A stretch of 5,176 bases of DNA from Deltaproteobacteria bacterium (GTDB taxonomy: Bacteria; Desulfobacterota; GWC2-55-46; DRQE01). Shown here in pieces: positions 1 to 5,035 of the stretch (position 1 is the stretch's first letter; each line of letters begins with the position of its first letter). The DNA lies in the NCBI GenBank assembly GCA_016219165.1, contig JACRCB010000178.1:1-5176 (forward strand). The letters are read 5' to 3'. The position numbers and the translations under genes are program-made. The notes below the pieces were generated by a model. That model was not told the origin of the DNA and ran no database searches. It was given only the letters and a program-made list of their open reading frames with translations.

Positions 1-196
1 AGGAACCTCTGAAAAAAGCATTTCTGGGGGAACCTTTCCGACCCACCCTGCGGGTGGGTGCCCGAAGTTTCCCCCAGACCCCCTCCAAAGACTTTTAGAG
101 TGGGCTGTGCCCACCAGAACTGAAAATTTTTGGAGAGAGATTGAGAGAACCTTTTTATAAAAAGGTTCTCTCAAAATAATTTTTTCAGAGGTTCCT
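1..196. repeat. MITE-like non-coding repeat element, copy 1
   Basis: The first 17 bases (AGGAACCTCTGAAAAAA) are the exact reverse complement of positions 180-196, giving perfect terminal inverted repeats around a 196-bp non-coding unit. Inside are an imperfect long hairpin (CTGGGGGAA at 24-32 against TTCCCCCAG at 69-77), a tight GC hairpin (ACCCACCC 41-48, loop TGC, GGGTGGGT 52-59), another hairpin (GTGGGC 100-105 with GCCCAC 109-114), and a 34-bp perfect palindrome at 141-174. No open reading frame of note lies in it. Positions 118-180 reappear inverted at 5050-5112 with 58 of 63 bases identical, so this is a dispersed family. The architecture fits a non-autonomous miniature transposable element or a related palindromic intergenic repeat. 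The left boundary coincides with the window edge, so a target-site duplication cannot be tested. Confidence 0.75.
141..174. repeat. 34-bp perfect palindrome inside repeat copy 1
   Basis: Two 17-base arms (TTGAGAGAACCTTTTTA and its exact reverse complement) abut with no spacer. As RNA from either strand this gives a long stem closed by an A/U-rich apex. On the + strand it is followed by AAAATAATTTTTTC. It could act as a transcript end for a gene upstream of the window, but the stem is not the GC-rich stem plus clean U-tract of a standard intrinsic terminator. Confidence 0.8.
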
Positions 197-221
197 TAGC
201 CGTCAATCAGGGGAGGCGCTC

Positions 222-599
222 ATGGAAGACTTCGTGGACAGGGCCATAAATATCGGGCTGGGGCTTGAAAAAAAGATAAAAGAACTTATGGAGGAACTCG
301 AAAAAAAGGGCGGCTCTTCCGGAGAGGGGGAGGGGGAACTTCCCCCGGGAAAGAGGCTCGAGAATAGGGTCGTGGAGGATAGCGTCAAGGCCATAAGGGA
401 ACTCCTCTCGGCATTGAAGGGAGGCAAGGAAAGGCTGAAAGGCGGGATGGAGGATGCCGCCCAGCGGCTCTCCGGGAAACTCAATCTCGCGACAAAGGAA
501 GAACTCGATATAGTAAAAGAGATGGCGCGCCTTGCCAGAGAGAAGGTTGATAAACTGGAGAAAAGATTAAAGGAACTCGAAGAAAAAACCAACCGGTGA
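222..599 (+). CDS. Small coiled-coil protein, phasin-like N-terminus and UbiK/BMFP-like C-terminus
   Basis: This 125-residue soluble, highly charged protein starts at an ATG preceded by a strong GGGGAGG ribosome site (210-216, 5-base spacer). The N-terminus (1-30, including IGLGLEKKIKELMEELEKKG) resembles small proteins usually called phasin family. Residues 31-45 are a Gly/Glu/Pro-rich linker. Residues 50-83 form a probable amphipathic helix, and 93-123 a coiled coil with repeated K-L-E spacing. From residue 88 the pattern L-x-T-K-E-E-L, then A-R-E-K-V, then L-E-x-R-L-x-x-L-E matches, from memory, the spacing of the BMFP/UbiK C-terminal helix (R-E-E-F, R-E-K-L, L-E-x-R). In E. coli, UbiK is a roughly 96-residue ubiquinone accessory factor that binds UbiJ and lipid. 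The ubiB-ubiE-SCP2 block downstream makes a quinone role plausible. A granule phasin is the main alternative, since that family also ends in a helix of this kind. No promoter is evident upstream. Confidence 0.8.
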   Translation: MEDFVDRAINIGLGLEKKIKELMEELEKKGGSSGEGEGELPPGKRLENRVVEDSVKAIRELLSALKGGKERLKGGMEDAAQRLSGKLNLATKEELDIVKEMARLAREKVDKLEKRLKELEEKTNR

Positions 600-618
600 G
601 GGCCTCCGGAAACTTTAA

Positions 619-667
619 AACTCTCCGCCAGTTATGCCTGCCCCGTACTTGATACGGGGGCGGAGTT
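619..667. other. Palindromic intergenic hairpin between the coiled-coil gene and ubiB
   Basis: CCCCGTA (641-647) pairs with TACGGGG (653-659) across a CTTGA loop. CTCCGCC (623-629) can pair with GGCGGAG (659-665), which makes a larger two-part structure with AACT/AGTT at its base. The inner unit resembles the common dispersed palindromes of the type CCxGTACTTGATACxGG. Further small hairpins follow (GGTTTT 678-683 with AAAACC 686-691; CGGGC 699-703 with GCCCG 709-713). There is no U-run after the main stem, so I do not call it a terminator. It may attenuate or stabilise the transcript between the two genes. Confidence 0.5.
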
Positions 668-741
668 CTTCAAAGGGGGTTTTGGAAAACCGGAGTTACG
701 GGCCTTAAGCCCGCATCCCCGGAAATTTTTCTCCGAAGAAG

Positions 742-2424
742 ATGGATATACCCGCGCTTCGAAACATCTTAAGAGTAAATAAGATAATAACCGTCCTCAT
801 AAGATACGGCTTCGGCGGGCTTGTGGGCGAACTCAAGATATTCCCGCTCTTTTCTCCCTTAAGCAAACTCTTGATATTCAGAAGGGCGGAGAAACTCTCC
901 GTGCCGGTGAGGATAAGGCTTGTGCTCGAATCCCTCGGCCCCACATTCATAAAACTCGGGCAGGTGGCTTCCACAAGGGCGGACCTGTTGCCGCCGGAGT
1001 GGATTGAAGAATTGAAGAAACTCCAGGACGCGGTCCCGCCTTTCGACTTTAAAGATGTGAAAGAGGTTGTCGAGGGCTCCCTCAGGGCCCCCCTCCTCTC
1101 GAAATTCTCCTCGTTCGATGAGGCCCCTGTCGCCTCGGCCTCTATCGCGCAGGTCCATTACGCAACCCTTCAAGACTCTACGGAAGTGGCGGTAAAGGTA
1201 AAAAGGCCGGACATCGAAAAGACCATAGAGTCCGACATAGCCTTGATGTACACGCTCGCCCGGCTCTTACAGAGGCATGTGCCCCGCTCCAGGCGTTACA
1301 GGCCGGTGAGTGTAGTGGATGAGTTTTCGAGGGTAATCCATAACGAACTCGACCTTACGATAGAAGGGGCTAATGCCGCAAGGTTCAGAAGGCTGTTCAA
1401 GGACGACCCTCTCATAAAGATACCGGATGTCTACTGGGACTATACAACCCCCGAGGTCCTCACGATGGAGAGGGTCTCCGGCACCCCGCTCGACGAGGTG
1501 GAAAAGATTAAGGCGAAGGGGCTCGATATCAAAAAAATATCCACAAACGGGATAAAGGCCTTCTTTAAGCAGGTCTTTAATTTCGGGGTATTCCACGCGG
1601 ACCTCCATCCGGGGAATATCTTCACCACGGACGACGGCGTCATAGTCTATCTCGATTTCGGGATAGTGGGACGGCTCGACAAGGGATTAAGGCGCTACCT
1701 TGCGTCCATGCTCTTTTACCTCATGAGGCAGGATTACAGGAGGATGGCGCTGATACACAGGGAGATGGGCCTCATAGGGAAGGACGTGGACATACACGAT
1801 TTCGAGTACGCCCTGAGAGACATTACCGAACCCATATTCGGCAAAACACTCGATACCATCAACATGTCCGTGCTCCTTATGAGGCTCATAGAGACCGCAA
1901 GGAAGTTCGAGATGAAACTCCAGCCCAACCTCCTCTTGCTCCAGAAATCCATGGTGATTATAGAAGGGGTGGGAAGGCAACTCTACCCGGACATAAACAT
2001 GTGGGAGGTCATAAAACCCCTCATATACAGATGGATGATAAAGGAAAGGTTCTCTCCTTCGAATTATATCGAAAAAGGCAGGGAGTTTACCGGGGAACTC
2101 GGAGGAACCCTGTTTGACCTTCCAAACCAGTTCCACTCGCTTCTCACCGCGGCACTCAAGGACGAACTTAAGATAGGCTTCGTCCACCACAGGCTCGATG
2201 TCCTTTCGGACGAACTCAACCATTCGGGCAGAAGGATTGCGTGGGGGTTTATTCTTTCCGCCGTAATACTTTCTTCATCCATGATGGCGGTATTTTCGCC
2301 CCGCGATATCCCGAGGTTTTTAGGCCTCCCCTATCCGAGCGCCGCGGGCTTTATAATCGCCGCGATAATAGCCGTAAGGCTCGTTTCAACCGCGGGAAAG
2401 GCCGGGAGAAAAGAGGAGAAGTAA
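742..2424 (+). CDS. ubiB: UbiB/ABC1/AarF-family atypical protein kinase-like protein
   Basis: At 560 residues it has full UbiB length. Family marks are all present: the KxGQ motif K71-L-G-Q74; an Ala-rich loop at A131-S-A-S134 running into IAQVH (where AAAS is usual); the lysine in VAVKVKRP (K152); the E-x-D element at E202/D204; the catalytic loop H285-A-D287-L-H-P-G-N292; and D305-F-G307. Two hydrophobic segments at about 497-518 and 531-548 form the expected C-terminal membrane anchor. UbiB proteins show ATPase activity rather than ordinary protein kinase activity and support quinone biosynthesis at the inner membrane, probably by moving or exposing lipid intermediates. ATG 742 is the only usable start: the frame is closed by TAA at 706-708 with no ATG, GTG or TTG between. 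It has only a weak purine run (GAAGAAG) in front. ubiE follows after 16 bases. The exact substrate is not determinable. Confidence 0.96.
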   Translation: MDIPALRNILRVNKIITVLIRYGFGGLVGELKIFPLFSPLSKLLIFRRAEKLSVPVRIRLVLESLGPTFIKLGQVASTRADLLPPEWIEELKKLQDAVPPFDFKDVKEVVEGSLRAPLLSKFSSFDEAPVASASIAQVHYATLQDSTEVAVKVKRPDIEKTIESDIALMYTLARLLQRHVPRSRRYRPVSVVDEFSRVIHNELDLTIEGANAARFRRLFKDDPLIKIPDVYWDYTTPEVLTMERVSGTPLDEVEKIKAKGLDIKKISTNGIKAFFKQVFNFGVFHADLHPGNIFTTDDGVIVYLDFGIVGRLDKGLRRYLASMLFYLMRQDYRRMALIHREMGLIGKDVDIHDFEYALRDITEPIFGKTLDTINMSVLLMRLIETARKFEMKLQPNLLLLQKSMVIIEGVGRQLYPDINMWEVIKPLIYRWMIKERFSPSNYIEKGREFTGELGGTLFDLPNQFHSLLTAALKDELKIGFVHHRLDVLSDELNHSGRRIAWGFILSAVILSSSMMAVFSPRDIPRFLGLPYPSAAGFIIAAIIAVRLVSTAGKAGRKEEK

Positions 2425-2440
2425 CGAGGGCGCCGGGAAA

Positions 2441-3193
2441 ATGTCTGAAGAGAAAAAGACAACGCACTTCGGCTACAAGGTCATTCCCGAAGAGGAGAAA
2501 AAAGGGAGGATAGCGGACCTCTTTACCTCCGTTGCGGCGAGCTACGACCTCATGAACGACCTTATGAGTCTGGGGACGCACCGGCTCTGGAAGAAATACG
2601 TTGCGGAAAAGACCGGGCTTAAACAGGGGGAGAGCGCCTTAGACGTTGCGGGCGGCACGGCGGATATCGCCCTGCTTCTGGCCGGGAAGGTGGGAGAGGG
2701 GGGCAGGGTCGTCGTCTACGACATAAACCGCGGGATGCTTTTACGGGGGAGGGATAAGTGTATAGACAGGGGTTTCTTGAAGAATATACGGTTCGTCCAG
2801 GGCGATGCCGAGAATATCTCTTTTGAAGACAACACGTTCCACTGCGTAACCATAGGGTTCGGCGTAAGGAACTTTACCCACCTCGAAAAGGCATTCAGGG
2901 AGATGTATAGGGTCGTGAAACCCGGGGGTAAGGTCGTATGCCTCGAATTCTCGCACGTCGGGAACCCGCTCTTAAGAAAACTCTACGACCTCTATTCCTT
3001 CAATTTCATACCCTTTGCCGGAGAAAAGATTACCGGAGACCGCGATGCCTATACCTATCTCCCCGAGTCTATAAGAAAGTTTCCGAAGCAGGAAGAACTG
3101 AAAGAGATAATGGAGGGGGCGGGGCTTTTCAGGGTAAAATACCACAACATCTTCAACGGCATTGCGGCCGTGCATATCGGGGCAAAGGTATGA
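2441..3193 (+). CDS. ubiE: Quinone C-methyltransferase UbiE/MenG
   Basis: This 250-residue class I SAM methyltransferase matches the family's usual length. The UbiE signature Y35-D-L-M-N-D-x-M-S-x-G-x-H-R-L-W50 is intact. The SAM-binding motif I is L67-D-V-A-G-G-T-A-D75, followed by the acidic residue D94 (VYDIN) and G121-D-A123. The second signature (RVVKPGGKVVCLEF, 157-170) and the C-terminal YLPESIRKFPKQEEL block (206-220) are also there. The enzyme methylates demethylmenaquinone to menaquinone and, in ubiquinone makers, the equivalent benzoquinol precursor. The sequence alone does not show which substrate is used. ATG 2441 has GAGGG about 10 bases upstream and lies 16 bases after ubiB. 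Its stop overlaps the next start as ATGA, which indicates translational coupling. In E. coli the neighbours are ubiE-ubiJ-ubiB. The same set of roles is here in a different order. Confidence 0.97.
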   Translation: MSEEKKTTHFGYKVIPEEEKKGRIADLFTSVAASYDLMNDLMSLGTHRLWKKYVAEKTGLKQGESALDVAGGTADIALLLAGKVGEGGRVVVYDINRGMLLRGRDKCIDRGFLKNIRFVQGDAENISFEDNTFHCVTIGFGVRNFTHLEKAFREMYRVVKPGGKVVCLEFSHVGNPLLRKLYDLYSFNFIPFAGEKITGDRDAYTYLPESIRKFPKQEELKEIMEGAGLFRVKYHNIFNGIAAVHIGAKV

Positions 3194-3612
3194 CGGCCGC
3201 GGAGATAAAAACGAAGATTAAAGAAGAGGCGCTTAAACTTGCGGCCCCTGCCCTTAAGTCGCTCCCCCTGTTGCTTGAGGCAATAGGGGCGGGTGTGTTC
3301 ATATCCACGGTCGTGGACGGGCACCCGGGTTTCAAGGAGCGCCTTAAGGAACTCGAAGGAAAGGTCTTCCTCTTCGAGACGACGGATATAGGAAAACGCT
3401 TCCACCTCAGGATAAAGGGAGGGGAGATAAATATCATCCCCCACGTCTCTATCCCTCCCGACGTCACCATGAGGGGTGAGGTGGAGGTGTTCGTCAATCT
3501 ATTCATGGGAAGGGTCGACCCGGATACGGTATTTTTCTCGAGGAAACTCGAGATAAACGGCGATACGGCAGCCGCCATACATCTTAAAAATATCCTCGCC
3601 TCGGTATTCTGA
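3190..3612 (+). CDS. SCP2-domain lipid-binding protein, UbiT-like (UbiJ role possible)
   Basis: This 140-residue protein starts at the ATG within the ATGA overlap with ubiE. The frame stays open back to 2938, but that part lies inside ubiE and is not coding. Residues 14-42 are a hydrophobic or amphipathic helical region (LPLLLEAIGAGVFIST). From about 50 it is an SCP2 fold: KVFLFETTDIGKRFHLRI, a second strand pair, then D110-PDTVFFSRKLEINGDT-126 and HLKNIL. From memory, E. coli UbiT (YhbT) has PDTLFFQRRLVIEGDT followed by VKNLM at the same spacing, a much closer match than UbiJ (GELEVQGD). UbiT and UbiJ bind lipid intermediates of ubiquinone synthesis, UbiT in the oxygen-independent route with UbiU and UbiV. 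Neither partner lies in the window. It is shorter than UbiT (about 174 residues) and lacks the long UbiJ C-terminal helix. Function by family and context is strong; the exact orthologue is uncertain. Confidence 0.9.
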   Translation: MTAAEIKTKIKEEALKLAAPALKSLPLLLEAIGAGVFISTVVDGHPGFKERLKELEGKVFLFETTDIGKRFHLRIKGGEINIIPHVSIPPDVTMRGEVEVFVNLFMGRVDPDTVFFSRKLEINGDTAAAIHLKNILASVF

Positions 3613-3801
3613 GAGGCTCATCGGGAAGGGTTTTTCCGGCGGCGCGCCGCGAGGCGTCGACCCTCGGCCTCGCCCGCGTCGCCGAGAGGCGAGCGCAGGC
3701 GCGCCTTACGCGCCCCCCTTTAAGTTTCTCCAGAAAATCCGGCGGCATCTTTGAGTCCCGGAGAAACTACCCTCTTAAGACCTTCGAGGAGCCTTTTCCT
3801 T
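3613..3801. other. GC-rich, hairpin-dense convergent intergenic region
   Basis: This gap lies between two convergent genes and holds no convincing ORF. By hand count 70 of the 83 bases at 3636-3718 are G or C, well above the flanking genes. It contains the 12-bp palindrome GCGGCGCGCCGC (3639-3650), the 10-bp palindrome AGGCGCGCCT (3697-3706), and competing stems CGAGGC/GCCTCG (3650-3655/3667-3672), CTCGGC/GCCGAG (3663-3668/3681-3686) and CTCGCC/GGCGAG (3669-3674/3688-3693). TCCGGCGGC occurs twice in direct order (3635, 3738). A separate stem GTTTCTCC/GGAGAAAC (3724-3731/3760-3767) lies nearer the - strand gene. No stem is followed by a clear U-run. It may terminate both transcripts, or it may be a degenerate GC-rich repeat. 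Confidence 0.55.
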
Positions 3802-4206
3802 CTACTCGAAGACTATCTCCTTTACGTTTTTTATCTCTATCTTGTATGCGCCGAACGTCGTCTGACCGAAGACGCGGCCGTCCTTTTCGAACTCCACCGC
3901 AACGGCCTCGCCGCTTTTAAGGACAACCCGCGCATTCATCCCCCCTTCTCCCTCACCGCCCATCGCCACAACCTTTTTTACCTTCTCGAAAGGTATTGTT
4001 ATGACTCCCTTACCCCTCTTCGCCTTGAAAAACGCCTTCCCTTCCCAACTTACATTGGCGAGTTTTGTCGATATGTCCTGGTCGTCGATGACCGTGGCCC
4101 TGAAATCCACATCGGGTGTCGGCACCTCCTCCCTGGGCTTGCTTCCCATGCCCGCCAATACCACAAAACTCAGGATTATAAAAAAAACCGGCAGCGCCCT
4201 TCTCAT
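3802..4206 (-). CDS. Conserved-looking secreted protein of unknown function
   Basis: This 134-residue protein has a classic N-terminal signal: MRR, a hydrophobic core at about 5-19 (LPVFFIILSFVVLAG), then a polar stretch from K23. There is no cysteine near the end of the core, so it is not a lipoprotein. It is a periplasmic or envelope protein, with cleavage probably near residues 19-23. The mature part is rich in beta-strand pattern and carries two similar units, VITIPFEKVKKVV (68-80) and YKIEIKNVKEIVF (121-133), separated by a Gly/Glu loop (83-89). I recognise no named domain. It resembles uncharacterised secreted proteins of Geobacter-type bacteria only in general style. The start is supported by GGAGG (4217-4221 on the + strand numbering, 10-base spacer) and by a plausible promoter upstream. 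It stands alone, convergent with the quinone operon and divergent from the DUF2007 gene. Confidence 0.8.
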   Translation of the reverse strand: MRRALPVFFIILSFVVLAGMGSKPREEVPTPDVDFRATVIDDQDISTKLANVSWEGKAFFKAKRGKGVITIPFEKVKKVVAMGGEGEGGMNARVVLKSGEAVAVEFEKDGRVFGQTTFGAYKIEIKNVKEIVFE

Positions 4207-4237
4207 ACCTGTTATACCTCCGCGGAACGTATACGCT

Positions 4238-4267
4238 AATTTATTGCAGGCAAACCCGAAAAGTCAA
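4238..4267 (-). promoter_or_regulatory. Likely sigma70 promoter for the secreted protein gene
   Basis: Read on the - strand, TTGACT (4262-4267; 5 of 6 to the -35 consensus) is followed after 18 bases by TAAATT (4238-4243; 4 of 6 to TATAAT). The start of transcription would fall near 4230, leaving a leader of about 25 bases that contains the GGAGG ribosome site before the ATG at 4206. Spacing and position are good; the -10 match is moderate. Confidence 0.5.
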
Positions 4268-4334
4268 GCATTTAAACTTTAGGGGCCGTTTGCCGGAATA
4301 ATATTTGGCGCAAGGACAAAGGAGGTTTCTACAG

Positions 4335-4363
4335 TTGACAAAAATACATCTTTTAAATATACT
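4335..4363 (+). promoter_or_regulatory. Near-consensus sigma70 promoter for the DUF2007-lipoprotein operon
   Basis: TTGACA (4335-4340, perfect -35) and TATACT (4358-4363, 5 of 6 for -10) are separated by the ideal 17 bases in an A/T-rich spacer. Transcription should start around 4369-4372, immediately before the ATG at 4373, so the mRNA would have almost no leader. The GGAGGT at 4321-4326 lies upstream of the -35 and would not be in this transcript. A competing reading of the same bases as a short leader ORF is reported among the findings. Confidence 0.7.
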
Positions 4364-4372
4364 CAAAAGCCT

Positions 4373-4621
4373 ATGGCTACAATGATGCGCTACGTCGACG
4401 TGTATTCGCCATTCGACGAGATAGAGGCGAATATCATAGAGAACCTCCTCGACGATTACGATATCGAACATACCACACGCCCTACGGAAGTTCAAAGCGA
4501 AGAAGGGGTTTTGGAACTGATGATATCCGTTGAGGAAGACAGGGTCGGCCATGCAAAAAAAATCATAACGGACGCCATAAATAACGGGGTCATCTCCCCG
4601 CAGGGGGGGTTCACCGCTTAA
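4373..4621 (+). CDS. Small DUF2007-type (putative signal-transducing) protein
   Basis: This 82-residue cytoplasmic protein has no signal or membrane segment. The layout fits the DUF2007 ferredoxin-like family: a first strand YVDVYS (7-12), a helix DEIEANIIENLLDDYDI (15-31), where family members typically have a helix beginning near an E-A-x-x-x-x-x-L-L pattern, a strand LELMISVEED (48-56), and a helix VGHAKKIITDAINN (58-71). The biochemical role of DUF2007 proteins is not established. The start is uncertain. ATGs occur at codons 1, 4 and 5 (4373, 4382, 4385), and none has a ribosome site at normal distance. Translation is therefore either leaderless from 4373, given the promoter that ends at 4363, or coupled to a short upstream reading frame that overlaps the ATG at 4382. 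A lipoprotein gene follows after 18 bases in the same orientation and probably shares the transcript. Confidence 0.8.
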   Translation: MATMMRYVDVYSPFDEIEANIIENLLDDYDIEHTTRPTEVQSEEGVLELMISVEEDRVGHAKKIITDAINNGVISPQGGFTA

Positions 4622-4639
4622 ACGGAAAAAGGAGGAGCC

Positions 4640-5035
4640 ATGAAAAAATTCGCGCTCTCGTCGGCAATAATCGCAGTTATCCTCATCGCCTGCGCCGCAA
4701 CACTTCCGGAGATAATCGTCAAGGCGGATAAGGACCTTCTGAAAGAGGCCTTCAATACGGCTTACGACAGGGGGCTCATGCTCGGCTACCTGGCGGACAA
4801 TATAGACAGGGAAGACTGGTTCATCGTCTTTACAAAGAAAACCGGGCAGACCGATATATCCATACGAGTAGAACTCGACAGGGAAAAAGACCCCCCTGAA
4901 TTCAAGATAACGGCAAAGACACTCGGTTCCGAGTTGATAAGCACAACACACCTTGCCGGCGACATGGACCGCATAGCGGAGGCTATCAAGCAATGCTGCG
5001 GCATAACGGTGAAGAAAAAAGGCGGGACTAATTAG
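4640..5035 (+). CDS. Small predicted lipoprotein of unknown function
   Basis: This 131-residue protein begins MKK, followed by a hydrophobic stretch (4-17) ending in the lipobox L15-I-A-C18. It should be lipidated on C18, and Ala at +2 would allow outer-membrane sorting under the E. coli rule. The mature part alternates helix and strand: a helix at about 30-56 (DLLKEAFNTAYDRGLMLGYL), strands at 59-66 and 70-79 (WFIVF, DISIRVEL), a strand around FKITAKTL (88-95), and a helix MDRIAEAIKQ (109-118) ending in C119-C120. I recognise no family. A strong GGAGGAG site (4631-4637) sits just before the ATG. It follows the DUF2007 gene by 18 bases, with no terminator between. The stop codon TAG (5033-5035) takes its last two bases from the repeat that starts at 5034, so the C-terminus (KKKGGTN) may have been reset by insertion. 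Confidence 0.8.
   Translation: MKKFALSSAIIAVILIACAATLPEIIVKADKDLLKEAFNTAYDRGLMLGYLADNIDREDWFIVFTKKTGQTDISIRVELDREKDPPEFKITAKTLGSELISTTHLAGDMDRIAEAIKQCCGITVKKKGGTN

Noticed and set aside
141..180. Promoter for the first gene inside the repeat (TTGAGA with TATAAA)
   Set aside because: The spacing between TTGAGA and TATAAA is only 9 bases, and the motif is explained by the palindrome.
203..592. Open frame of 129 codons on the - strand, Ser/Phe-rich
   Set aside because: It is antisense to the coiled-coil gene; its Ser/Phe/Leu-rich composition is what the complement of a Glu/Lys-rich gene produces, and the + strand frame has a strong ribosome site.
649..672. TTGATA as a -35 box for ubiB
   Set aside because: No -10-like sequence lies 16-18 bases downstream; the TTGATA is part of the hairpin loop and arm.
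2938..3189. N-terminal extension of the SCP2 gene back to 2938
   Set aside because: It lies wholly within ubiE in another frame, its sequence is basic and low in hydrophobic pattern, and the ATGA overlap at 3190 gives the natural start.
3751..4239. + strand frame of 162 codons opposite the secreted protein gene
   Set aside because: The - strand frame has a signal peptide, ribosome site and promoter; the + frame has no family-like features.
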